Positions 44,415 to 52,249 of a stretch of 64,000 nucleotides of DNA are shown one piece after another. This DNA is from F1-80-MAGs062 sp046345315 (lineage in GTDB: Bacteria > Planctomycetota > Planctomycetia > Planctomycetales > Planctomycetaceae). The stretch covers positions 1-64,000 of the forward strand of contig JBKDKA010000042.1 of NCBI GenBank assembly GCA_046345315.1, written 5' to 3'. Position 1 is the first letter of the stretch. Every line of letters begins with the position of its first letter. The position numbers were made by a program, and so were the translations under genes. The notes under the pieces were generated by a model. The model did no database searches. It was given only the letters and a program-made list of their open reading frames with translations, and was not told where the DNA came from.

Positions 44415-45032
44415 ATGTCCAGAATTTGTCGACGCATCGCATGCGTCATCTGCGATGTCATCATGTTTCCCGCATTGACAGCCTTTCGAGTCGAGAGAGC
44501 GTTTGTCGGTCGCGATCGCGCATTTCCAGGATGGTCACAGCTGATCAGTCTGTTACCTGGAATTCTGGGGGTCTATCTCCGAAATGCGTTTTACAGTCGT
44601 GTTCTGAACCACTGTGAACGCGATGCCTGGATTTCGTTCGGAACGATCTTCTCGAGCTCTGATGCGTCCGTCGGGCGAAAGGCTTACATCGGAAATTACT
44701 GCTGTCTGGGAGCTGTCTCCATCGAGGCAGATGTTCTGATTGCGTCCGGTGTCTCAATCATGAATGGTTGCCGTCAGCATGGAATGGAATCTCTGGACGT
44801 TCCGATTAGAGAGCAGCCAGGCGTCTTTGAGCCGGTGACGATTGGTGAAGGGTCATGGATCGGAGAAAAGGCAGTCATCGCGGCAAGTGTAGGCCGTCAC
44901 TGCGTGGTAGGTGCCGGGGCTCTGGTACTGAAGCCGCTTCCTGATTACAGCATCGCCGTTGGCTCACCTGCCCGAATCATCGGAGATCGGCGGGATCGGA
45001 AAAAGGTGATCGCTCAGTCTGTGAAGGGCTGA
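44415..45032 (+). CDS. hexapeptide-repeat acyltransferase (maltose/serine O-acetyltransferase-like)
   Basis: 205 residues. The left-handed beta-helix repeats are visible: ASVGRKAYIGNYCCLGAVSIEADVLIASGVSI and VTIGEGSWIGEKAVIAASVGRHCVVGAGALVLK, with the catalytic-type His likely in NGCRQHGM. It ends PDYSIAVGSPARIIGDRR, the usual C-terminus of this class. It probably O-acetylates a sugar of the exported polysaccharide, acting opposite to the deacetylase upstream. The acyl donor is presumed acetyl-CoA. Confidence 0.88.
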   Translation: MSRICRRIACVICDVIMFPALTAFRVERAFVGRDRAFPGWSQLISLLPGILGVYLRNAFYSRVLNHCERDAWISFGTIFSSSDASVGRKAYIGNYCCLGAVSIEADVLIASGVSIMNGCRQHGMESLDVPIREQPGVFEPVTIGEGSWIGEKAVIAASVGRHCVVGAGALVLKPLPDYSIAVGSPARIIGDRRDRKKVIAQSVKG

Positions 45033-45139
45033 AGTCTGAGCAAAGACTCGCCCCCGGATGTCATGCTGGTAAAAATGGGAAGGTCGGGCCATGTTTTGGC
45101 TCGGGAAGACTGAACTGACATCAATTCGATATCCGGATA

Positions 45140-45253
45140 TACTCCCCGTCTCCCATAGGAACAGATTGTCACGAGGTACAGTCTGCTGGATAACCGGGGA
45201 GTACCCTGAAGACTGATCAGTCGGAGCGTTGTCACGCACAGGGACTGTGTGTT
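45140..45253 (+). promoter_or_regulatory. leader region with inverted repeats upstream of GAF-HlyD gene
   Basis: Three structures lie in the 245 bases before 45278. TACTCCCCG at 45140-45148 pairs with CGGGGAGTA at 45195-45203. A perfect 12-base palindrome GACTGATCAGTC is at 45211-45222. A hairpin ACGCACAG-GGA-CTGTGTGT is near 45235-45253. These could be an operator or a structured 5' leader. Confidence 0.4.
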
Positions 45254-45277
45254 GAGCTGCACTGGAAGCGAGCAGAA

Positions 45278-47371
45278 ATGTCTGAACCGATACCAACTGA
45301 AGAAAACCTGCGAAGAGTCCGTGAGAAGGTGATGCAGCTGGCTCGAGAGATCGAGCAGATGTCCACTCAGAACCTTCCGCCTCAGGTTTATTTTCAGGAA
45401 TTCCTCAACCGGGTTGTTGCTGCAATTGGTGCGCGCGCCGGTGTCGTCTGGTTGATTGAGGACGGCGGGCGACTGGGCATCGCCGCTCAGGTGAATCTCG
45501 AACAAACCGGATTGAGAGAGCGTCCCGGTGCACTGCAGCTGAATGAACGGCTCATTCTCGATGTGCTGCAGACCGGCGAAGCTCGCACAATTAATCACGA
45601 CGGTGAGACTCGATTACCGACCGAGCATGTGCTGGTTCTCTCAGCGCTGCATAAGGAGAAAGCGTGCGTCGGGGTTGTCGAATTGTTTCAGCGTGCTGAT
45701 GTGCCGGAACGCGCTCAGTCAGGCTACATGCAGTTCCTGGAACAGATGTGTGGTTATGCGTCTCGATTTATCGAAGGACGCCGCCGGGATCAGAGTGAAT
45801 CCGTTGACCTCAAGAACCAGTTCTGGACAGATTTCGAACAGTTTACTCTTCGAATCCAGCGATCTCTGAATGAACAGGAAGTTGCGGACGCGGCAGCCAG
45901 TGACGGGCGCAGCCTGGTCGGTGCTGATCGAATGAGCATCGTCGTTCGTAAGGGAGCCAGTGTTCGAGTGCGCGCGGTCAGCGGTCAGAGTTCCGTGAAC
46001 GCGCGATCGAATCTCGTGGTCAGCATGACAAAGCTTGCCAAACGAGTGATCGAGATGGGAGAGACTTTGCTGTATACCGGCAAAGTCGAAGGTTTGCCGC
46101 CTCAGATTGAAGAGCCACTGGCATCGTTCGTTCAGGAAAGCGGTTCCAGAATGGTGATGCTGGTGCCGACCTACGAAAATACTCCGCTGGTGACTAAGCA
46201 GGGCGAAGAGGAAGAGCGGAAACGCAGAACAAAGCGACCTCAGGCGACCGGGTGTCTCGTCATTGAACAGATCTCGGAATCGGAGCCGGCGCCGCAGCTG
46301 GAGCAGCGAGCGGAGCTGCTTGCAGATCATGTTGGTGCGGCACTCTGGAATGCCCGACAGCACAGTCGCATCTTCGGAATCAGTGTCTGGAGATGGATTG
46401 GTACCGGGCTCGAATGGTTTCAGGGCCGCAGGCTTGCGATCACATCAGCGGTTCTCGCTGCTGTGGCCGTTATAGTCGCAGCTGGCATTTTTGTGCGTGT
46501 TGATTATCCGGTCGATGCGGATGGCAAACTGATGCCGGTTCGTCAGACGGCAGTGTTTGCCAAATGGGATGGTGAGATTCCGAAGTGGGACGGAAAGGAA
46601 AATTCCCCGGGACTTTATGTTGATGGTGGGGATCGCGTGACCGCCGGGCAGGTGCTGCTCATTATGCGCAACGATGAGCTGGAGGAGAAAATCCGAACGG
46701 CAGAGGTCGAGATTGAGAAACAGAAGAGCCTCCTTCAGATCAAGGAAAGGCAGCTTGAAGAAGCAAGGCGAATCGCTGCGGAAGATGAAAGTAAGCGAGA
46801 TCAGGTGGCGCAGGTAGGTGTTGAAGTCACAAGGACACAGGCCGATCTGCGAATCGCTCAGATTCACCTGCAGACACTGATGGAACGCCGCGATGACAAG
46901 CTTACGATTCGAGCGACACGCGACGGTCTGGTCCCGAACTTTCAGCTTCGTCAGCTTCTGGAAGATCGCCCGGTTCGTCAGGGAGACCACCTGTTTGACA
47001 TCATGGATGATCAGGGGCCGTGGCACATGGAGCTGCTCGTGGCTGAGAAACGCATGGGGCACATTCTTCGAGCTAGAAGCGAACGAGAGAAGCAGGGAGA
47101 ATCTCCTGAGCTGCCTGCTCGCTTTTCTCTTGCAACTCAGCCGGATACTCAGTTCGATTGTAAGCTCACACGAGTGGCCACTCGCTCAACTACGGATGCA
47201 GAGATCGGTACGACCTTTGAACTGATTGCCGTGGCGAACGAAGGGCAGACACTTCCTGAACGTCGTATCGGCGCCGAAGTGACTGTTCGTGTTTACTGTG
47301 GCAAAACGACGCTCGCATTTCGACTGTTCGGTGACGTCGTTGAGTTCGTTCAGAAGTACCTCTGGCTGTAA
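45278..47371 (+). CDS. GAF domain fused to HlyD-type membrane adaptor
   Basis: 697 residues, starting at ATG 45278 after GGAAG. Residues about 30-175 form a GAF-like sensor fold (EFLNRVVAAIGARAGVVWLIEDGG, EHVLVLSALHKEKACVGVVELFQ). A second GAF-like segment covers about 200-345 (EQEVADAAASDGRSLVGADRMSIVVRKG, RMVMLVPTYENTP, GCLVIEQIS). One span (AITSAVLAAVAVIVAAGIFVRV) follows near 390. Outside lies a HlyD/RND-type adaptor: beta-barrel (PVDADGKLMPVRQTAVFAKW), a coiled-coil hairpin and a barrel-sandwich (IRATRDGLVPNFQLRQLL). A cytosolic sensor joined to an export adaptor is unusual. It could couple a signal to export, but no ABC or RND partner is adjacent. Confidence 0.85.
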   Translation: MSEPIPTEENLRRVREKVMQLAREIEQMSTQNLPPQVYFQEFLNRVVAAIGARAGVVWLIEDGGRLGIAAQVNLEQTGLRERPGALQLNERLILDVLQTGEARTINHDGETRLPTEHVLVLSALHKEKACVGVVELFQRADVPERAQSGYMQFLEQMCGYASRFIEGRRRDQSESVDLKNQFWTDFEQFTLRIQRSLNEQEVADAAASDGRSLVGADRMSIVVRKGASVRVRAVSGQSSVNARSNLVVSMTKLAKRVIEMGETLLYTGKVEGLPPQIEEPLASFVQESGSRMVMLVPTYENTPLVTKQGEEEERKRRTKRPQATGCLVIEQISESEPAPQLEQRAELLADHVGAALWNARQHSRIFGISVWRWIGTGLEWFQGRRLAITSAVLAAVAVIVAAGIFVRVDYPVDADGKLMPVRQTAVFAKWDGEIPKWDGKENSPGLYVDGGDRVTAGQVLLIMRNDELEEKIRTAEVEIEKQKSLLQIKERQLEEARRIAAEDESKRDQVAQVGVEVTRTQADLRIAQIHLQTLMERRDDKLTIRATRDGLVPNFQLRQLLEDRPVRQGDHLFDIMDDQGPWHMELLVAEKRMGHILRARSEREKQGESPELPARFSLATQPDTQFDCKLTRVATRSTTDAEIGTTFELIAVANEGQTLPERRIGAEVTVRVYCGKTTLAFRLFGDVVEFVQKYLWL

Positions 47372-47408
47372 CTCTTCTGCTGCTTAGTCGGTGCGGGATG
47401 ATCCCGAC

Positions 47409-49109
47409 ATGATTCATCTTTCGCTCTGGCTGCTGGTGGCTGCTCCGATCCTCCTGCTGCATCTTCGAGGGTCGGCTATTGCCGGACGACATAGTGTGTC
47501 CAGCGTCAACCTCTGGGATCACGTGAGTCCCGAGCTCGGAAGTGCGTCAGGACGGCGGAGAATCCGCGATGTGTTTTCTCTGATTCTGCATCTGCTGATC
47601 GCAGCGGTGCTGATCTCGATGCTGAGTTTGCTTTCTGCTGATTCAGACAGAGAAGGCTCTGACCATGTTGTGATTCTGGATACATCGCCGGGAATGACGG
47701 CGAACGATGCCGGAGTTCAGCGATTTGATCTGGCCAGAAAACATGCTCTGAAGTTTCTGAGGACATTGCCTCCCGGCGATCCAGTGGCCCTGATTGATAC
47801 CGCAGCTGAACCACGAGTTGTCTGTCGAAAGACTGTTGACAAAGAAATGTTCATCAGTGCCATAACTGCGCTTCAGGCCTCTGACGGTTCGAGCAGTCCG
47901 GACGTCGCGGTCCGACTAGGGAAACGAATACTGACTGAACAATCGAACGCCCGGCCTTCTGAACGCAGCATTGTAATGGTCACGGATGGGTGTGGAGATT
48001 TTGAGTGGCTGTCGAAGTCGCCGGAAAACGGTGTGGAATGGATTCTGGTCGGGACCGAGGATGCTCCGAACAGCGGAATCACTTCGTTTCAGACGCGACG
48101 ACGCCTGAATGCCCCGGAAGTCTGTGATGCGTTCTGCCGATTGAATAATTCGGGCAACGTACCGGCAGAGCTCTGGGTGGATCTTCATCTTGATGATGAA
48201 CTGATTGATTCCATTCCCTGTCAGATTGATGCGCATTCCAGTGCGACGAAAGAGATCAGATTTCGGGATCGAGACGGAGGACATCTGCGGCTCTCGATTC
48301 GAAGGCCTGCGGATCCACTCAACCTGCCCCGGCTCGAAGATGACTCGCTTCAGGCTGACGACTTTGCAGAGCAGGAACTTGAACCCGTGCCTGTGATTCC
48401 GATCACTCTGGTGTCTTCAGAAAATCGTTATCTGAGGGCGGCTCTGGAAAGTCTTCCGGAAGTTCGTCTGAGAATTCAGGAGAAGGTTCCAGACTCCATG
48501 GAGGCCGGGGAGATCGTTTTTCTGCACAAATGGGTTCCGGAGAATCTGCCAGGCGGGCGAATCGTGGTCATCGATCCGCAGTCGGCGACAGATCTCTGGA
48601 AGTGTCAGGGAAGGATGGTTCAACCCCGACTTCAGGTACTGGATACGGAGCATCAGCTGTTTCGAGACATTTCCATGGAGTCGCTTCTGGTTGACTCTGC
48701 TCCATTGCTTCGCCCTCTGCAGTCAGTTGAATTTCTCGGCACCTATTCGGATGGGGCGCCGTTTTGTTTTGTTCGGCGACGTGAAAACGGAGATGTCGTG
48801 GTGCTGGCAGCGGGCATTGATGAAAGCCTCATCACTGTCCGCGCTGCGTTTCCTGTTCTGATCAGAAACATTCTCAGTTACTATTCATCGGATTCAGTTT
48901 GGCCCGCTGAACCTTCGTCGAATAAGTCGTCAGACGCCGTTCATGTGACAGACGAGTCTGAAGCGGTCATGATGCGGGCATCATCGCTGAGGGGGCAGAT
49001 CGCCGAACCGTCTCTGACTGTCGGTGTGCAGCCTGCCTCGATTTCGGGAGTTCTGCTCATGGCTCTGCTGCTGACAGAATGGGTCTTTTTTCATCGGCAG
49101 CGAATCTGA
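47409..49109 (+). CDS. BatA/VWA-type membrane protein
   Basis: The ATG at 47409 opens with an N-terminal span (MIHLSLWLLVAAPILLLHL). 567 residues. A second span (SLILHLLIAAVLISMLSLL) precedes a VWA-like domain at about 90-240 (HVVILDTSPGMTANDAG, LPPGDPVALIDTAAEP, SIVMVTDGCGDFEWL). The MIDAS reads DTSPG, missing the second Ser of DxSxS. The later part is a large periplasmic region (about 240-545), and a final span (PASISGVLLMALLLTEWVFF) ends the protein. It resembles BatA/aerotolerance-type proteins of planctomycetes. It is 37 bases after the GAF-HlyD gene and 22 before the DUF1573 gene, suggesting one transcript. Confidence 0.8.
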   Translation: MIHLSLWLLVAAPILLLHLRGSAIAGRHSVSSVNLWDHVSPELGSASGRRRIRDVFSLILHLLIAAVLISMLSLLSADSDREGSDHVVILDTSPGMTANDAGVQRFDLARKHALKFLRTLPPGDPVALIDTAAEPRVVCRKTVDKEMFISAITALQASDGSSSPDVAVRLGKRILTEQSNARPSERSIVMVTDGCGDFEWLSKSPENGVEWILVGTEDAPNSGITSFQTRRRLNAPEVCDAFCRLNNSGNVPAELWVDLHLDDELIDSIPCQIDAHSSATKEIRFRDRDGGHLRLSIRRPADPLNLPRLEDDSLQADDFAEQELEPVPVIPITLVSSENRYLRAALESLPEVRLRIQEKVPDSMEAGEIVFLHKWVPENLPGGRIVVIDPQSATDLWKCQGRMVQPRLQVLDTEHQLFRDISMESLLVDSAPLLRPLQSVEFLGTYSDGAPFCFVRRRENGDVVVLAAGIDESLITVRAAFPVLIRNILSYYSSDSVWPAEPSSNKSSDAVHVTDESEAVMMRASSLRGQIAEPSLTVGVQPASISGVLLMALLLTEWVFFHRQRI

Positions 49110-49131
49110 ATCTTATCGCAGGGACGGTTTC

Positions 49132-50235
49132 ATGGTGACCAATCAGGTGCATGAGTCGGAAAAAGGCGTTCAGACCGTTTGTCTCTGGTTGCTTGCTCTG
49201 ATTCCGTTTTCTGGTTCCGCCATGTTTGCTCTGCGTGATGCCTCGGCACCGCCACTGAATGTTTCCGAGCAGCGTCCGTCGCTGACATTCAATACGCATC
49301 TGATTTACCAGGATGAAGCCCGAACTCGCGATCAGTCTGTCCTCCGATATTCGTATCGATTCAGAAATCGGGGCAAGGAGCCTGTGCAGATCACGAAAAT
49401 CTCTCCCAGCTGCGCCTGTCTTGTACCGACGGTTACCGAGAAGGTCATTGCGCCGGGACAATCTGCGGAGCTGAATGTGCAGGTCCGAACAGCAGCAGAG
49501 AAACCGGGATTTCACGAATACATGGTCAACGTCGCGTACTCGGACCCGTTGCCTCGTGAAGCGGTGGTTTATCTTAAGCTGGTGCTTCCGGAGCAGAAGG
49601 TTATCATTGAGCCACGAGCAATCTACATACTTGGCGCGGCATCGGGACACAGTCATTCGGTCACCATCTCGGATTTCAGACCTTCACCTCTCAATGTACT
49701 TCGAGTGACAAGTTCATCGCCGTTGTTCACGCCGACGATACTGAGTCAGGAACAGAACGGTGAGGGGACTGTTACGAAAGTCGGTGTTGAGGTTTCCGAA
49801 ACTCTGCCGGCGGGACGTCAGTCCGGTGTGATTCTTGCGGAAACAGATGACTCTGAGTTTCGATTGCTCGAGATACCCATCGCGGTTCAGGTCAGGGAGA
49901 GATCTCCTGATGTGATGGAGCGGCTGCGAGTCTCTCCGGAAGAACTCTCGATGGCAGTCAGTACGGCAGAGGACGCAGATGGAAAACTGAAGCTGACGTT
50001 TCCGAAGTCGTGGGAGGTCGGGCAGTTGTTTACGCATCCTCCCGAGCTGATCGTGAGGGAGCAGGAAGTGAGCGACGAGAATGCAGAGACTCGAACCATG
50101 TCGCTGAAGCTTGGCTTCTCCGGCATTCCCTCAGTGATCACTCGACACGGAATCGTGACACTGATCGCGAATGAAGGAACGGAAATGATTTCCGTTCGCG
50201 TTCGACTCGTGTGGCCTCAAACCAGGAAACCATAG
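49132..50235 (+). CDS. DUF1573 domain protein, exported
   Basis: 367 residues from ATG 49132. A hydrophobic segment (VCLWLLALIPFSGSAMFAL) acts as signal or anchor. DUF1573 follows: YSYRFRNRGKEPVQITKIS, PSCACLVPTV and VQVRTAAEKPGFHEYMVNV, an Ig-like fold whose CxC pair is conserved in the family. A second, related Ig-like half runs from about 170 to 365. Its role is unknown. Its position after the GAF-HlyD and VWA genes suggests these three form a functional set. Confidence 0.85.
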   Translation: MVTNQVHESEKGVQTVCLWLLALIPFSGSAMFALRDASAPPLNVSEQRPSLTFNTHLIYQDEARTRDQSVLRYSYRFRNRGKEPVQITKISPSCACLVPTVTEKVIAPGQSAELNVQVRTAAEKPGFHEYMVNVAYSDPLPREAVVYLKLVLPEQKVIIEPRAIYILGAASGHSHSVTISDFRPSPLNVLRVTSSSPLFTPTILSQEQNGEGTVTKVGVEVSETLPAGRQSGVILAETDDSEFRLLEIPIAVQVRERSPDVMERLRVSPEELSMAVSTAEDADGKLKLTFPKSWEVGQLFTHPPELIVREQEVSDENAETRTMSLKLGFSGIPSVITRHGIVTLIANEGTEMISVRVRLVWPQTRKP

Positions 50236-50327
50236 CGGTCTTCATCTCCGAGTCGATCCATCGAGATTGATGTGACTGTTGAGTTTGTGCCAGGGCGGTT
50301 CCGGAACTGGATCTGCTGAAGAACTGT

Positions 50328-50657
50328 TCAGTGAGTCCCGGATGATGCTGTTTCCCCGTGAGGCTTCGCTGAGGCCGTTTTCAGCTTTGTTTCTTTTTCG
50401 GAATCTGAAAGCTCGTTCCACTCCTCGATGCATGGTGGACAGCAGAACGCGACTTTCTTTCCCTTCCAGTCGACAGTGATGTCTGCGGTTGCCTCGCCGC
50501 CCATCACCGGACAGATTGTATTCATGATCGAATCAGTGTCTGTTTGTGCGGGAACTGTCGGCGAAGTTGCTGAAGTACCGCATCCTTCAGACAGAAGCAG
50601 AACTGAGAATCCAGTCAACTGACGGAGCCGTCGGGATATCCTGCTGTGACCTGCCAT
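50328..50657 (-). CDS. small lipoprotein with Cys-rich metal-binding motif
   Basis: 109 residues. The N-terminus (GFSVLLLSEGC) has a lipobox-like LSEGC. The domain at residues about 45-85 reads IMNTICPVMGGEATADITVD and then KKVAFCCPPCIEEW. The pattern CPVMGG...FCCPPC is the YHS/heavy-metal-binding motif seen in many planctomycete lipoproteins, able to hold copper or zinc. The Lys-rich tail (SDSEKETKLKTASAKP) is charged. Its start lies 29 bases downstream of a REP-related element. Confidence 0.85.
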   Translation of the reverse strand: MAGHSRISRRLRQLTGFSVLLLSEGCGTSATSPTVPAQTDTDSIMNTICPVMGGEATADITVDWKGKKVAFCCPPCIEEWNELSDSEKETKLKTASAKPHGETASSGTH

Positions 50658-50686
50658 CGGATCTCTCTTCTTGAAATGGGAGCCAG

Positions 50687-50713
50687 TGAAAATGGGGTAC
50701 TGTCACTTCAGGA
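50687..50713 (-). repeat. REP-related element, copy 5 (upstream of small lipoprotein)
   Basis: Read on the minus strand: GTGACAGTACCCC, ATTTTC, then ACTGGCTCCC. The two arms share the GACAG-x-ACCC and CTGGCTCCC cores with the other copies but lie as direct rather than inverted repeats. It ends 29 bases before the start codon at 50657, oriented toward that gene. Confidence 0.55.
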
Positions 50714-50763
50714 ACTATAGTCCGGACGAAAAGCTGAGTGAACAAAGGACATGATTCAAGGCG

Positions 50764-50798
50764 TAAAAAAACGGCTGGCAACACTTGTTGTCAGCCGT
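50764..50798 (-). terminator. rho-independent terminator of the histone-like gene
   Basis: ACGGCTGGCAAC-ACTT-GTTGTCAGCCGT (50771-50798) is a 12-bp stem with one G-T pair. On the minus strand it is followed by TTTTTTT. It lies 28 bases after the stop codon of the small basic gene and is the clearest terminator in the window. Confidence 0.85.
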
Positions 50799-50826
50799 CG
50801 TCATTTTCATCGTTCTGAGTGAACGA

Positions 50827-50982
50827 TTACTTCTTCTTTGCAGCAGCCTTCTTCTTGGCTGGTGCCTTCTTTGCTGCCTTCTTTGCAGCTGGCTTGCTTG
50901 TAGCGGCCTTCTTTGCGGCCTTCTTTGCAGCTTTCTTTGCCACAGTCCTTACTCCATCAAAAAGTGAAAACTTTGTGGCCAT
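50827..50982 (-). CDS. 51-residue Lys/Ala-rich histone H1-like protein
   Basis: Read leftward from ATG 50982 to TAA 50827-50829: MATKFSLFDGVRTVAKKAAK, then repeats of KKAA, KKAP and KKK to the end. Lysine and alanine dominate and no acidic residue follows the first ten. This is the C-terminal-tail composition of histone H1 and of chlamydial Hc1-type proteins, so DNA or RNA binding and nucleoid compaction are likely. Most of the coding DNA consists of GCN AAG codons, which also produces Leu/Cys-rich antisense frames that are not real. A good terminator follows the gene; upstream lies a long non-coding region. Confidence 0.8.
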   Translation of the reverse strand: MATKFSLFDGVRTVAKKAAKKAAKKAATSKPAAKKAAKKAPAKKKAAAKKK

Positions 50983-51406
50983 CCTGCCGCAGCTTACCGG
51001 GCTTCAATAACTGACAGGATCAACCACGACCGAAACATCAATTCATCAATATCACTGTGACACTGATGAAGCAGATTCCCTTCTGAGCTGATGTTCGTTG
51101 TGAAGGTTGCTGTCAGGCATCATCCTTCGCCACGATCCATCGAATGCAACACAACAGAATCTGCATGAACTCGTGCGGAATCGTAAGCGATCAGTCAGAT
51201 TACGCAAGACTTGTTGCACTTCATTCCATGTTCCGGCAGAACTTTTTTTGTATTCGCATCCACAGTATGACACATCATGATTGATCATCATGGACCATTG
51301 ATGATGTTCATGAGTTCGTGTTGAGCGCTGATGACACTGACATGATGCCTGTTGTTGAAGTGCTCAGTGTTCATGATTCATCACAATGATGTGTCTCACA
51401 AGTGCG
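50983..51406. promoter_or_regulatory. long non-coding region with TGATGA/ATCATCAT-rich palindromes
   Basis: 424 bases with no convincing gene, upstream of the histone-like gene. From about 51270 to 51400 it is packed with ATGAT/ATCAT words, for example CATCATGATTGATCATCATG (51272-51291), an imperfect inverted repeat ATCATCATGG-ACCATTGATGAT, and GTTCATGATTCATCACAATG. This may be a regulatory region with multiple operator sites, or simple compositional bias. Confidence 0.4.
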
Positions 51407-52249
51407 TCAGCGAGATGCTCCATCAGACATCAGATCATTCAGCACTGCTTTCATATACTCAATACTCTTTCGTGCGATCACATCAGCCCCGGGGCTGTAA
51501 TCGAAAACCTCGACTGATACCCAGCCGCTGTAACTTGTGTCCAGGAGTGATTTCAGGATCGGATGAAAGTCCGTGTCACCCATTCCGGGACCAAGAAGGT
51601 TTGTGTCGTTGACGTGAAAATGCCCGCAGATTTCACGGTATCGTTCCACAAGCACTGGAATTGAATCTGTCTCTGCGCCGAGCATCGCCTTCACATCCTG
51701 ATGGAGCTTCATCGACGGGTCATCAACCATTTTTATGAGACGGACTGCCTGCTCACAGGTGTTAATGAAGTCTGTTTCCTTCGGCGTCAGGGGCTCAAAA
51801 CAGAGAGAGACTCCGAGGTCACTGAATGTCTTAGCTGCGTTACGAAAAACATCCGCGGCATAGTTCATCGCCTGTTCCGTCGTTACACCCGGCAGGAGAT
51901 TTCGCTGAACTGGAGATCCGAACACGAGAACATGACCTCCCAGTCCGCTGCAAAGTCCGGCGAGGGTTTCGAGGTATCTGCTGGTCGTTCTGCGAACTGC
52001 CTCGTCCGGAGAGGTCAGATGAAGCCCTGTCGTCTTTGCCAGCAGCCAGTGCAGGCCGATGATCTGAAGTCCGTGGCCTTCTGCGATCTTTCGCATCTCG
52101 GAAATGGTGCTCGCCGGAATGTCAGCAGCGTTCACGGCGATAGTGAAAGGTGCCACTTCAATGCCTGTGTAACCCGCTGCGGCGATTCGTCGGCATTGTT
52201 CAGTCCAGTCGAGGTCTTCGTAGAGTTCCTGACAGATAGCGAATTTCAT
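51407..52249 (-). CDS. sugar phosphate isomerase/epimerase, TIM-barrel (AP endonuclease 2 fold)
   Basis: 280 residues with no signal, so cytosolic. It begins MKFAICQELYEDLDWTEQCR and then AAAGYTGIEVAPF. Metal ligands are recognisable: Glu in LCFEPLTP, Asp/His in KLHQDVKAM, His in CGHFHVNDTNLLGPG and Glu in WVSVEVFDYSPG. These are the Mn/Mg site of the xylose-isomerase-like family that interconverts ketoses such as psicose/tagatose or inosose. Substrate not determinable. It stands alone, divergent from the AAA+ gene. Confidence 0.88.
   Translation of the reverse strand: MKFAICQELYEDLDWTEQCRRIAAAGYTGIEVAPFTIAVNAADIPASTISEMRKIAEGHGLQIIGLHWLLAKTTGLHLTSPDEAVRRTTSRYLETLAGLCSGLGGHVLVFGSPVQRNLLPGVTTEQAMNYAADVFRNAAKTFSDLGVSLCFEPLTPKETDFINTCEQAVRLIKMVDDPSMKLHQDVKAMLGAETDSIPVLVERYREICGHFHVNDTNLLGPGMGDTDFHPILKSLLDTSYSGWVSVEVFDYSPGADVIARKSIEYMKAVLNDLMSDGASR

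Noticed and set aside
45956..45966. GGGAGCCAGT word resembling the repeat-element right arm
   Set aside because: It is inside the GAF-HlyD coding sequence with no partner arm; likely chance.
50785..51010. Leu/Cys- or Phe/Ala-rich frames on the + strand
   Set aside because: These are antisense of the Lys/Ala-rich histone-like gene and its terminator; composition explains them.
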